Assembly: GCF_019097595.1 (NCBI RefSeq)
Contig: NC_080713.1
Coordinates: forward strand, 10,443,699 to 10,507,698
Source: Hemibagrus wyckioides
Taxonomy: Eukaryota; Chordata; Actinopteri; Siluriformes; Bagridae
DNA: 64,000 bases
Direction: 5' to 3'
Of this stretch, positions 13,268 to 23,708 are shown in pieces (position 1 is the stretch's first letter; each line of letters opens with the position of its first letter). Made by a program: the position numbers and the translations under genes. The notes below the pieces were generated by a model. That model did not search any database, was not told the DNA's origin, and saw only the letters and a program-made list of their open reading frames with translations.

Positions 13268-13980
13268 AATATTGAATTCTATTCAGTTTTATTTGTATAG
13301 CACTTTTAACAATGGTGGACATTTTCTCAAAGCAGCTTTACAGAAAATTAGAAATATAGAACAAAAAGTTCAAGATTAATCTTAGAGTTATATTTATTTG
13401 TGTTTATCCCTAATGAGCATGCCTGAGGCAACTGTGGCAAGGAAAAACTCCTGTAGATGGTGTGAGAAAGAAACCTTGAGAGGAAGCAGACTGAAAGGGA
13501 ACCCATTCTCATTTGGGTGACCCCGGAGAGTGTGAATTTACTATAGAGTGTGAGGCAGCACGGTGGCTTAGTGGTTAACACGTTCGCCTCACACCTCACA
13601 CCTTCCTCCATTTCTAGGCTGATTGGAGTCTCAAAATTGCCTGTATTGTGTGAGTAAATGAGTGTGTGTGTGCCCTGCGATGGGTGGGCACTCTGTCCAG
13701 GGTGCCCTAATGCCCGATGACACCTGAGATAGGCACAGGCTCCCTGTATAGATCAGATAAGCAGTACAGACAGACCTGAAAGTGTGATTATATAAATAAT
13801 GTCCTTTCCATAGTCATGTATAGTCAATTGGATTTGTGTAACCAGGAACTCCTGAGCAACTCCTAAATTAGCTCAAAATATGAGTTCTTTATAGCTTCAG
13901 CACCAAGTCTTCTATACCAGAGCCTTCAAAGATGGATATACAGCATATGTAGAATGTTATTTTTTATATTCATTAAGTGG
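13268..13980 (-). repeat. Dispersed repeat family X, split by a SINE
   Basis: The plus strand begins ttcagttttatttgtatagc and contains aaagcagctttacag, gtggcaaggaaaaactcc and gggaacccattctcatttgg. The same order of blocks is found at 62150-62415, so this is a dispersed repeat. The start looks like the complement of a retroposon tail, which suggests minus orientation. The repeat is interrupted at 13557-13777 by a SINE and seems to resume with gtgattatataaataatgtcc and run to the LINE at about 13985. I do not know its family name. Confidence 0.7.
13557..13777 (+). mobile_element. tRNA-derived SINE nested in repeat X
   Basis: The head carries an A-box-like tggcttagtgg at 13564-13574 within a tRNA-like context (cacggtggcttagtggttaa). 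The body contains gtgtgtgccctgcgatgggt, cactctgtccagggtgcc and gacacctgagataggcacag, blocks I know from fish SINEs. The B-box part seems to be deleted. A possible 7-bp target duplication, agtgtga, occurs just before the head and just after the tail. Confidence 0.75.
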
Positions 13981-13984
13981 TTGT

Positions 13985-14540
13985 TATCCTCAAAGTCCTC
14001 ATGGGGGTGGCATTCACAGCCTCATGGCTGTCTGCTCAGCCCACTGCTGTTCACTCTGCTGGCTCATGACTGTGCAGCAATGCACAGCTCCATCCACATC
14101 ATTAAGTTTGCCAATGACACGACCGCATTTGCTTTAATCAGCAAGAATGACGAGTCAGCATACAGAGAGGAGGTGCAACAGCTAACAGCCTGGTGTAAAA
14201 CCAACAACCTGTCTCTGAATGTTGACAAAACTAAAGAGATGGTTGGAGACTTTAGGAGAGCACATAATGGCAATTCTCTGCTGTACATCAATGGATCATC
14301 TGTGGAGATCGTCAAGAGCACCAAATTCCTTGGTGTTCATCTGACGGAAAATTTCACCTGGTCAGTAAACACCAGCTCCATCACCAAGAAAGCCAATCAG
14401 TGTCTCTACTTTCTGTGGAAGCTGAGGAAAGCCCATCTCCTTCCCTCCATGCTGACCATGTTCTACAGAGGGACCATCGAGAGCAGCCAAATTGCACCAC
14501 ATCTTTCCTCAAGCCATCAGGCTCCTCAACATCCAGAACT
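13985..14540 (+). pseudogene. LINE reverse transcriptase remnant (copy C)
   Basis: The long open frame 13954-14838 covers RT from [17 protein letters not shown] onward. Motif C reads FAND, so the second catalytic Asp position is changed. Later blocks include [26 protein letters not shown] and [14 protein letters not shown]. Upstream RT motifs are absent. The frame stays open through the 3' UTR only because of low-complexity sequence. The long ORF is therefore not a complete protein. Confidence 0.83.
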
Positions 14541-14558
14541 GAAACTGTATCAACTCTC

Positions 14559-14589
<31 letters not shown>

Positions 14590-14843
14590 ATTGAACTATT
14601 TTCTCTTACTGCACTGTCTTCTGTCTTGCACTGTTTGTACATGGTTGCACACTTTGCACTTTATTTAGCTAGAACAAAATTTCTGTCCATAGCTCTGTGT
14701 TGTTGTTTTTGTTTTGTAGCTATATGTTGTTATGTTGTCTATGTAGCACCAGGGACCTGGAGAAATGTTTCATTTCACTATGTACTGCATCAGCTATATG
14801 TGGTTGAAATGACAATAAAGCTATTTGACTTGACTTGACTTGA
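13985..14843 (+). mobile_element. CR1/L2-group LINE copy, 5' truncated (copy C)
   Basis: A plus-strand LINE, starting abruptly in RT and ending at a gacaataaagc tail near 14822 followed by TTGAC-type units. A CA microsatellite sits in the 3' UTR (14564-14589). It belongs to the same subfamily as the copy at 18151-20562: the two share long RT blocks such as [11 protein letters not shown] and NGSSVEIV. The sequence jumps from the GTIESS block straight to the C-terminal SSHQ region, so about 200 bases are deleted. Confidence 0.87.
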
Positions 14844-15017
14844 TCTTCTCTTTGAATGTCCAAAATCTTCATGAAGCAGAATTCACCTGGAGCTGGCACA
14901 ATCTCTAGATGCCCTGGGATGGGTAGAAAAATAGAAGCAAGTGGAGAGGAATGAGAGTACCTGCTGTTCATAATATTAGCAAGAACTAGATGATAATTTG
15001 CATTTGATAATATTAGA

Positions 15018-15210
15018 TTTTTTTAGGTTGCAGTTCAGAGTGCTCAGATCAAAAATTGGACAAAGTCCCCCATCTTTTTTAGGTACTAGAAAGTACCAAC
15101 TGTAAAATCTATGGAACCTACAGTGGGTTCTATGGTGACCTGTCTTGAAAGGGGAGGCAAATTGGATTCTGTACCCTTTTTCTATGGTGTGTAGTTAATT
15201 GTCCTAATCA
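15018..15210 (-). pseudogene. DIRS-type reverse transcriptase scrap
   Basis: The minus strand encodes WYFLVPKKDGG followed by LCPIFDLSTLN, matching the same block of the DIRS RT at 44046-44378 (SRYFVFPKKDWRLRPILDL). The flanking nucleotides (caaattggattctgtaccct and the run ctttttctatggtgt) also match that copy. It is a short internal fragment without termini. Confidence 0.7.
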
Positions 15211-15539
15211 AAGTAAGTCATGTCTAGTGTCTATAAGCAGAATTTCCAATTCCAATTTCCAAAATGCTGTTGTATAACATATTACTGCCACTGTATTCGA
15301 ATTACAAAAAATACATAAGTAAGAGTAGGAAAATGAAAGACCTGTGACCCAAAAGATGCTATGCAAATTAAGGGAAGGTAGAACTAGTCTTGTCCAACAA
15401 ATGAGTATTAAGAAGTTTAAGCATAGTATTCTTATTTATTGTTATAAAGTGCAAAGTGTGCACTTTAGCCATTCGTTGGAACTTCTAGTGGACTGGATTA
15501 GCAAGAAAGGGTTAAAAATTGGAGGTCTCATCTTTCTTG

Positions 15540-15765
15540 TCTCATTTGTCTTCGTTTAAAAGGTGTTTAGCTCATCTGCCAGATAAGTGTCTGCGTTCAC
15601 CATTCTGGGGGATGGTGTTTTGTAGTCCATAACCTTTCTTTGTTCCTGCCACAGGCTCCTAGATCCACCGTGTTGGAACTGTAACTGTAGTTTCTTCCTG
15701 TAGCACCTCTTCACTTCTTTTACTGCTCTGCACATGCTGCAAGGCTCACAACATGACTTTTGATG
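15540..15765 (-). pseudogene. LINE fragment between endonuclease and RT domains
   Basis: The minus frame contains AVKEVKRCYRKKL, WQEQRKVMDYK and YLADELNTF, matching in style the basic linker that joins endonuclease and RT in CR1/L2 LINEs. No RT or endonuclease motif is attached, and no ends are visible. Confidence 0.65.
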
Positions 15766-15829
15766 TTGAAATAGTGGGTAATAAAATAAAAAGCAAATTA
15801 AAAAGTTCATATGATCTTTTCAATCTCAA

Positions 15830-15950
15830 CCCTACTTTTCTGTGATTTAACCAATTATATTTTACATTGAAAAGTTTTAAATAAGATGCTGTTGCTCAGC
15901 AAACCATACCTTGCAAGAACTGATGACCAATCTGTTTAATAACGTTCTTG

Positions 15951-16017
<67 letters not shown>

Positions 16018-17275
16018 AATTGGACACATGTTGCAGACCTATTCTGATTGCTAATGTGTGATTAATTCATATATATAGCTTACATACACTGGAGGTCAAA
16101 TTGTATTACTACAAAAGTCAAATAATACTTCTTTTTAATAACACCTCTTTTTATTGTCTTTTATTTTATATTAATATTTTTATGGAAAAATCAATATTTT
16201 TATGAAGAATTATTATTTCATGGAAAACTCAGCAGTAATTATTTTGCATTTGTTTAAATTTGATTGAAGCAAAGAGGCCTCAGCCTTCATCACAGCTGTT
16301 GTTGAGTCACATTTCCTGGATGTTTATATGGGAATCAGGAAGATGTTTTGTGTGTGAAGCTTCATTATAAGTGAATCAATAAATCCACTGTTTCAGAGCT
16401 CTTCATTTTAGAGAGTGGCATATAAAATGTGACTGTCGTGCTCAAACTATTGCTTGCTTTATGAGAATTAAAGGAGGCTCCTCCTGAAATTCATTAAAAC
16501 AGATGAAGGAAAAACATTGTTTGACCTTGTGCACCCCTCCATGTCAGTTCCAGTGCTAACATCCTTCACTTAGTTGATGTAGAAATGGTTTCTGAGTTTC
16601 CTATCCTCCTGCAGTCATTCATCTCACTCTCTCCTCATCACTTCTCTGACCTTTTTACCTTTTGCAGGGCAGAAACTAATTTAGGATCATCACCAATCCT
16701 GTAGCATTCTTTATAACTAATCATATCCGTCAGCTGGCTTTTTACTGTAGAATATTAGCACTCTGACTGATGGACCCTCATGACTGAGTTGTTTATTTAC
16801 TACTAAATTCTCACTGTATTCACTAAGGCTCAGTAATCAGTTCAGTGTTGCATTCATTAGCCTTTAGGAACCCAAAGTGATGGACCACCAAGCTGAGGTT
16901 TAATAAAGCTATGGCACTTCAACTGATGTTCCTTGTATGTTTCAGGCAGCTTATAAAACCATTAATGTCCATTAATGTCTGATTAAGAAGGTTGCCTTTG
17001 CCTTGCATATTCCTCCTCTTCTCTCTTTCATTACTTCTTCTTTTTGTTTACAGTAAATCTCCATCAACACTGTCATTAGTAAAGAAAAAGAAATAAGTAA
17101 ATAAATAACTCTCTCTTGTATTTTATAATGATACAAATACAACCAGATCACACAATGTGTATCCACTTCATAATAGGTACAGTATTAACATGCATGAAAT
17201 GACTTCTTTGGTGCAAAAATGTAGGCTATAGTGCTTTCCCAAAAGGAGAAGGATAAACAGTTCAGAACTGGGAGT
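15830..17275. other. No gene seen; AAAG microsatellite inside
   Basis: Apart from the AAAG microsatellite at 15951-16019 I recognise nothing in this AT-rich interval. Confidence 0.55.
15951..16019. repeat. AAAG microsatellite
   Basis: About 17 GAAA units in a row. Confidence 0.95.
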
Positions 17276-17996
17276 GAGGTGTATAATGATAATTTTGTGG
17301 ATTACTGTAACGGTTGACACCAATGATATATTGAGCAGTTTTCACAACTCGATGGAGAGACTTATTGCTGGCAACTGAGCAGTTAAGTGTGTGTATTCTT
17401 TTTTTCGTCCACTAGAAGTCTACAGTAAGTTCCTTGGCTGTTTGGGTATTGAGAGCCATATTGTACAGGAAGTAGCAGAGAGGGATAAGTACACAGCTCT
17501 GTGGAACACCAGGGCTTAGAGTGAGGGTGGAGGAAGTCATATTGCTGAGCTTTACAGACTATTCTCTATCTATGATAAAGTCCATTCTCCAAATGCTGAG
17601 GGAGGTACTGAACCAGGGCCGCACGATTATGACAAAAATCATAATTGTCGATTATTCCCTTGAAATTGTAATTGCGATTATTAATTACGATTATCACAAT
17701 TTACATTAAATGGTATTTTGAATAGCTTCATACCATTGTTTGAAGCAACTGCATGCCATATTTTATATAAAAATTTAAAAAAGCTGAAAATATTCTTCCT
17801 GAAAAACTTCTATTACTTAAGACTCAAATGTCAACTATACATTGCTTTTCATTGCTTTGGTTGCTTTAAATTAAAAAAAAAATGAAAAAGGAAAAATATG
17901 CATGCTATAAATAATGTTATATTAAAAATATAATTAATTTGTGAATCTATGCTAAGTAATTGCGGGAGGGGATGACATATCTCTTATCCAGTGCGT

Positions 17997-18130
17997 TTAT
18001 GAGTATTTCAAACTTGGTACCATGTCTTTTGCAATGAAATGCGCAATTGCTTCAGTTATCTCCATTTGTCTTGGAGAAGCTGCCAGATACGGAGAAGCAC
18101 AAAACAACAATGTTGTGATGGGAGTCTGTG
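17997..18130 (-). pseudogene. hAT transposase fragment (N-terminal helical region)
   Basis: The minus strand encodes ITEAIAHFIAKDMVPS, which fits the conserved ITEAI..FIAKDM.P block of ZBED/Ac-type hAT transposases just after the BED finger. The 5' continuation lies on the far side of the inserted LINE (20640-20730). The rest of the transposase, including the RNase-H-like catalytic fold, is absent. Confidence 0.7.
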
Positions 18131-18246
18131 TAGCAGTTCTCACATGGCTTGTTGAGTCCAAGATGGTGGCGCGGCAATAGCACGCAGCGGCCACTCCGGA
18201 ACCAATATGGTGCTTTCTTTTTGTTTTAGCGTGAAATTAAAAGTGC

Positions 18247-18660
18247 ATGGATGCCAAAGACAGTGGTGTTCATGTATACGACCGGCAGATGATATTACAG
18301 TACAGAAATCATGCAGTTACTAACTTGCATGATGAAGTACTCTGCAAACTTCGCGGACTCGGCTTGCTGCAAAGTCCAGGCCTTCAGGCCTTGGCGTCGC
18401 CTGATGCCGGTGGCCGGGAGAGAGGACGTCGCAAGTGGTGTTCGAGGAAGCGGAAGCGCGGTAAACGGGCGGGTGCCCGTGCTAGGCTAACAACCAACCC
18501 TAGCTGGCCGGCACTCCCTTCCATCATCTTGTCCAATGTCTGCTCACTGGGTAATAAACTGGACTACATCTGACTCCAGCGAACTACACGGCATGAGTTC
18601 AGAGACTGCTGTGTCTTTGTTTTCACGGAGACGTGGCTCAGCGACAGAGTTCTCAGGGAG
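18247..18660 (+). pseudogene. LINE N-terminal and endonuclease start (copy D)
   Basis: The open frame 18247-18573 encodes a basic N-terminal region ([14 protein letters not shown]) leading to the start of the apurinic-type endonuclease, [14 protein letters not shown], then a TGA. The frame resumes with [16 protein letters not shown], carrying the catalytic Glu of the ETWL motif. The remaining endonuclease motifs are deleted. Confidence 0.75.
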
Positions 18661-19921
18661 TGTGCAGAGCAGCTAGCAGATGTCTTCACTGACATCTTCA
18701 ACATCTTGCTGAGCAGCTCCTTCATCCCAATGTGCCTCAAGACAACGACCATCGTCCCTGTGCCAAAGAAGTCTACGGTTTCCTGCTTCAATGACTATCA
18801 TCCCGTCGCACTCACACCAATCGTGATGAAATGCTTCGAGAGGCTCGTCATGAGGCACTTCAAGTCACAGCTACCCCTTGCAGTTTGCATATCGTCCTAA
18901 CTGCTCCACGGACGACGCCATCACCACAACCCTCCATCTGGCCCTCACACACCTGGACTGTAAGGACTCCTACGTTTGAATGCTGTTCATATATTTCAGT
19001 TCAGCATTCAACACAATCATCCCTCAGCAGCTGATTGAGAAGCTGAGTCTCCTGGGCCTGAACACCTCTCTCTGCAACTGGATCCTCTATTTCCTGACTG
19101 GGAGACCTCAGTTAGTCCAGATCGGGAACAGTATCTCCAGCACCACCACACTGAGCACTGGAGCTCCTCAGGGCTGTGTGCTCAGTCCATTGCTGTTCAC
19201 TCTGCTGACTCACGACAGCTCCAACCACATTGTCAAGTTCAGCGATGACACGACCGTGGTGGGTCTCATCAGCAAGAATGACGAGTCAGCATACAGAGAG
19301 GAGGTGCAACATCTAACAGCCTGGTGCAGAGCCAACAACCTCTCCCTGAACATCAACAAGACCAAAGAGATGGTTGTTGACTTCAGGAGAGCACAGAGTG
19401 ACCATTCTCCACTGTTCATCAACGGATCCTCGGTGGAGATCGTCAACAGCACCAAATTCCTTGGTGTCCATCTGGCGGAGAACTTCACCTGGTCACTCAA
19501 CACCAGCTCCATCACCAAGAAAGCCCAGCAGCGCGTCTACTTCCTGAGGAGGCTGAGGAAAGCCCATCTCCCTTCCCCCATCCTGACTGTGTTCAACAGA
19601 GGGACCATCGAGAGCATCCTGAGCAGCTGCATCACTGCCTGGTTTGGGAACTGCACCGTCTCGGATCGCAAGACCCTTCAGCGGATAGTGAGGACAGCTG
19701 AAAAGATCATTGGAGTCTCTCTCCCCTCTATCACGGACATTTACACCGTACGCTGCATCCGCAAAGCTAACAGCATTGTGGCTGACCCCACACACCCCTC
19801 ACACACGCTCTTCACCCTCCTGCCATCTGGAAAGATGTACTGGAGCATTCGGGCCCTCACAACCAGACTGTGTAACAGTTTCTTTCCTCAAGCCATCAGG
19901 CTCCTCAACACCCAGGACTGA
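18660..19921 (+). pseudogene. LINE reverse transcriptase, nearly full domain (copy D)
   Basis: RT begins at about 18660 with [15 protein letters not shown] and [17 protein letters not shown], breaks near 18898, and is then open from 18980 to 19921. Motif A reads [14 protein letters not shown], where the usual Asp of FIDFSSAFN is Tyr. The fingers-palm block [15 protein letters not shown] and motif C FSDD (TTVVGLI) are kept, as is the C-terminal domain ([38 protein letters not shown]). Loss of the first catalytic Asp and the early stop make it inactive. Confidence 0.87.
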
Positions 19922-19932
19922 ACTGTTCTACA

Positions 19933-19970
<38 letters not shown>

Positions 19971-20639
19971 CTCACTCAGGACTGAACTATATACAACTCT
20001 CTGTCTCTCTCACACACAGATACACACACACTCTCTCTTGACTGTGTGGACGCACACACACACACACACACATAATTTATATTGTTCATTACTTATTGGA
20101 CTACCTCTACCTGTCATCTGCTGCTATAGTCATATTTATGTTTATTTCTATTTGCACTACCTCAACTGCTGCTGTGTATTTTTGCACAATATTTTTGCAC
20201 AATACTTTTTTACATCATTTCATTATCTTATTTTATTTCACTTACATTCCATCACACGTTCTTTTCTTTCTTTTTCGGCGCTAAGTGTCCTGTGTTCTTT
20301 TGTGTTGTCTTTCTTGTATTTATTGTCTTTTGCACTGTCTTGTCTATGCTCTGTTTGCACCTAGCTGCACACTGTGCACCTTACGTGGCTAAGACAAACT
20401 TCTGTCCTAGCTCTGTGGTGTTGTTTGTTTTGTGTTGAACTCTTTGTTGTTGTATGTTTCTGTAGCACCAGGTCCTGGAGAAATGTTGTTTCATGTCACT
20501 ATGTACTGCATCAGCTATATGTGGTTGAAATGACAATAAAGCTTCTTGAATCTTGAATCTTGCTTTTTTTCACAGATCATATTGCACTCTGTGGCTGAAT
20601 TTTAAATTATTTAATTCATTTGTGGTGTTGCTTGATGGT

Positions 20640-20730
20640 GCAGAAACACACTAAAACATGCCACTCAACATCATCGCTAGTGAATCCAAAAAAATTCCAC
20701 ACCACAGATAAAGCATTTCTTTTCAGTTCT
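20640..20730 (-). pseudogene. hAT BED-type zinc finger remnant
   Basis: The minus strand encodes SVVWNFFGFTSDD and then a Cys-containing stretch (VLVCFC), in the style of the S.VW..F.F start of BED zinc fingers. It lies in the hAT element upstream (minus sense) of the ITEAI block, with the LINE inserted between them. The finger is short and mutated, so the call is moderate. Confidence 0.55.
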
Positions 20731-21071
20731 AATTCTTGATTCTTCTCAGCAACAAACTATCTGATGTTTCTGTACATAATTAACATGATGAGATAGACAT
20801 GTGCAAGTGGATAATCAAGGCGTTGCAAAGGACACGCCTACAGACTATTAGGCCTATTAAAAGTCTTTATTCACCGCTCACAAAGTAACATGCAATAAAC
20901 ACCCATTTAGCACACAGAATAATGGAAGTAGTTTTTTTTGTAATTGCAGCTTTGAATGATTACGTAATCGTGGCATCTGTAATCGTGATTAGAAAATCGG
21001 TTAATTGTGCAGCCTTATACTGAACCCAAGGTGTGTGAACTTGTTTATCGACCTGATCAGCTGGAGTGACA

Positions 21072-21640
21072 GAATAGACAGAATAGAATAGAATAGAATA
21101 GAATATATCTTTATTGTTATTGTTTTGAAAACAACAAAATGTAGCTCACAAGGATTGGCAATGTAAATAGAAAAAGGCAAGCATATAAAACAAAAGCAAC
21201 AAAGTGAGATAATAAACACATTGGTACACAACAGGTTATATATTATAAGATGAAATTGCTGAATAACATCCTCACATAGGCATTAGGATCAGCCTCTCAA
21301 ACTATTTGCTTATGATTGGTGTGAGCTACATTGTGCTATTAAGGATATTGTTGTAGAGCCAGGTTTCTGTGAAAATTTGAATGTTGCAGTCTGTGATGCG
21401 AGCATTTGCTGTGTTATCCACAGACTTAGCTTGTCAATTTTATTTACCAGAAATTGTATGCTATTGAGGAAGGTGCTGGGCTGTGCCGTTTGGTGTGGGT
21501 GTAGCGTGAGGGTAACACATAGCCCTCCAATCTTGCCTCTATTTTGTTTACAATTTTGACACCTGTGACAGGCACTTCCTGTTGGACTGCCTGGATTACT
21601 AAAGCCTGGTCTCCTGGCTATCTCTGGCAATTTTTGAGTG
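21072..21640 (-). mobile_element. LINE fragment with endonuclease start, minus strand
   Basis: The left edge (gaatagaatagaatag then atatctttattgttatt) is the complement of a LINE tail with pentanucleotide units. The minus frame 21630-21310 contains CHRCQNCKQNRGKIGGLC and an FLNSIQFLVNKIDKL block, in the style of the proline-rich spacer and the LANVQSL.NK start of a CR1/L2 endonuclease; the TETWL motif is degenerate. The RT part is missing between endonuclease and tail. Confidence 0.65.
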
Positions 21641-21699
21641 GTTGCAGGCAGTACTGAAGACTTTGGAGAAAATATAACAACACTCCAAAGAGACCAGAA

Positions 21700-22800
21700 A
21701 ACTTGGCTTGGCTAGGGTCAGTGTCACTACTGGTAGCATGAGGCTATACCTGGACCCTACAGAGGTTGCACAGTCAGTCAAACTACTCCAGGATGGCACA
21801 TAAACACGTGCCATTGCCAGAAGGTTTGCTGTGTCTCCTAGCACAGGGCCGTAGAAGGTCCTTAATCCATCAGTAAGATAGGTATCTGCTCCTTCGTGCA
21901 AGGATGGAATAGGATGAGCACTGCCAGAGCCCTACAAAATGACCTCCAGCTGGCCACTGGTTGTGAATTTCTCTGACCAAACAATCAGAAACAGAGGTCA
22001 TAAGGGTGGCCTGAGGGCCCATTGTCTTCTAGTTGAGCTTGATTGGTATTTGCCATTGAACACCAGAATTGGCAGGTCTGCCACTGACACCCTGTGCTTT
22101 ACACAGATGTGAGCAGCTTCACCCTAGGCACATGTGACATGTGAAAGGGTCAGGGGAAGCCATTAGAGAATGTTATGCTGACTGCAACATCATTCAGCAT
22201 GACCAGTTTGGTGGTGGGTCAGTGATGGACTGGAGAGGCATTTCCATGGAGGGATGCACAGACCTAAACTGGCTAGACAATGGCACACTGACTGCCATTA
22301 GGTATCGGGATGAAATCCTTGGACCCACTGTCAGACCCTATGCTGGTGCAGTGGGTGCTGGGTTCCTCCTGGTGCACAACAATGCCTAGCCTCATGTGGT
22401 GAGAGTATGTAGGAAGTTCCTGGAGGATGAATTAATTGATACCACTGAATGGTCCCCATGCTCGCCTGGCCTAAATCCAATAGAACACATCTGAGACATT
22501 ATGTTTCGGTCCACCAAACGCTGCCAGGTTGCACCTCAGTCTGTCCAGGAACTCAGTGATAACCTGGTCCAGATCTGGGAAGAAATACCCCACCATCCAT
22601 CATCTCATTAGGAGCATGCCCCGACATTGTCAGGCATGCATACAAGCATGTGGGGGCCAAACAATCTACTGAGTACCATTTTGAGTTGCTGCCATGAATT
22701 TCAGCAAAATGGACTAGGCTGTGGCTTTATTTTTTCACTTTGATTTTCAGGGTGTCTTTGAATTCAGCTCTCTGTAGGTTGATAATGTACTATAATATGC
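21700..22800 (+). mobile_element. Tc1-like DNA transposon, decayed
   Basis: The left part (tacctggaccctacagaggt, ccattgccagaaggtttgct) encodes the N-terminal helix-turn-helix region of a Tc1-type transposase. The right end (caaaatggactaggctgtgg, tttttcactttgattttcag) is the characteristic 3' sub-terminal sequence of one fish Tc1 family. I cannot fix the exact termini because the left inverted repeat is eroded. Frames are broken repeatedly. Confidence 0.82.
21735..22680 (+). pseudogene. Tc1-like transposase, frameshifted
   Basis: Recognisable blocks in order on the plus strand: the HTH region near 21750-21830; a linker with RALQND-like sequence near 21930; HQNWQ and RFTL-like blocks near 22060-22120; then the open stretch 22141-22389 with QFGGGSVMDWRGISMEG and LDNGTLTAIRYRDEI; then an SPGLNPIEHI-like catalytic block near 22470. 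The Asp of the usual DLNPIE is Gly here (cctggcctaaatccaatag). A stop interrupts after GFLLVHNNA. Confidence 0.82.
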
Positions 22801-22869
22801 ATATGATTTATATTATTATTATATATAGAAATTATTCACCATGCTGAATGTTTGGATCAGTATATTTAT

Positions 22870-23673
22870 TTTGGCCACTGCTAACTGTATCTATTGACTA
22901 CTGACAATTTTATAATTAATAATTTTGGGAGGATTATTTTTGCTAGAAAAGGCTTTTTACAAATGTACCACAGTCAAAATAATTATTGTAAAATTTTTGT
23001 GTGCTGTAGAATATTAACCAGAATATATCATGTGTGAGAAAAGGTGTTCAAGCTGCTATTACACTATTGTGCTTCTATCGTGTTTCTGTAAATGATGTAC
23101 TATATTCTTGTACATCGTGTCAGCATGGTTTACTCTTGCACTGCCTAGTCACTATGTAAATTTGACTTTATTAATCAAAATAAGTCCTTTTAGCTTAACA
23201 AACTACTAATATAGCTGCTTAGCCAATACATGATTGGTGTCTGTACTGATGAGTTGTATATGCAGAGTTTTGTACGATAATTTGTGAAAAATCTATTTTT
23301 GGTTAAACTATCGTTCTCACAAAACTCTTCAGCTGGTGCAGTTTGGAATATTGATGCCTTACAGCTTCATGGTCTTGGCAAGTGCAAGAAAACTGTGTGA
23401 GATCTTGGATTTCAGTCAGTGTGAGATTTTGCATGCTCTGTCTGACTCATCTAGGTTTTCTCTGGGTCCTCAGAGGAAATTCCCATTCAATGGCTACACT
23501 AAAAGTAAATTAGTGAGCAAACATGTGAGAAAGATGTATACCCACATTGTGCCTACTGTTAGTTTGATAGGCTTCAAATTCACTGGGACCCTGACCAGGA
23601 TAAAGAGGTTACTGAAGATGAATGAAGGAAAAAATCCCCAGCCCTGTGCTCAGATTAGATTTTCCTCATGTGG

Positions 23674-23708
<35 letters not shown>

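Larger units (their letters stand above)
18151..20562 (+). mobile_element. CR1/L2-group LINE with probable 5' end (copy D)
   Basis: The most complete LINE in the window. The start, gagtccaagatggtggcgcg at about 18154, resembles the 5' end of this family (a GC-rich CAAGATGG start). The tail is tgacaataaagcttcttgaa followed by TCTTGAA-type units. The copy keeps the N-terminal region and the beginning of the endonuclease, then jumps at about 18655 from the TETWL endonuclease block to [14 protein letters not shown] at the start of RT, so most of the endonuclease and the linker are deleted. The 3' UTR holds two CA microsatellites. It is inserted in the hAT element. Confidence 0.88.
17614..21017 (-). 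mobile_element. hAT transposon with 8-bp target duplication
   Basis: The left end reads cagggccgcacgattat and the right end, on the complement, taaggctgcacaattaac; these are imperfect inverted termini of the fish hAT type. The 8-bp sequence tactgaac occurs directly outside both ends (17606-17613 and 21018-21025), as expected for hAT. Sub-terminal sequence is rich in ATTACGATT-like motifs. About 1.0 kb belongs to the hAT itself; the rest is the LINE at 18151-20562. Coding remnants run on the minus strand. Confidence 0.88.
17281..21070 (-). mobile_element. Old LINE copy, interrupted by the hAT element
   Basis: Minus-strand LINE RT sequence is present on both sides of the hAT element. The right flank (21026-21070) encodes a short RT block ending before the insertion. 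The left flank (17613 down to 17281) continues in the same sense with an MDFIIDR block, then LTLSPGVPQSCVLIPLCY, then a jump to the LHRVVKTAQYIIG block. The reading direction and order agree across the hAT insertion, so the two flanks were one element. It is strongly decayed and internally deleted. Confidence 0.72.

Noticed and set aside
13954..14838. 294-codon ORF as one intact protein
   Set aside because: Only the first two thirds are LINE RT, with FAND in place of the catalytic box. The rest is translated CA repeat and 3' UTR after an internal deletion.
15951..16019. CRISPR-like array
   Set aside because: This and the other direct repeats here are short-unit microsatellites without spacers, in a vertebrate genome.
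21599..21901. 100-codon minus-strand ORF as a LINE linker piece
   Set aside because: The plus strand of the same interval encodes the N-terminal part of a Tc1-like transposase, which explains it better.
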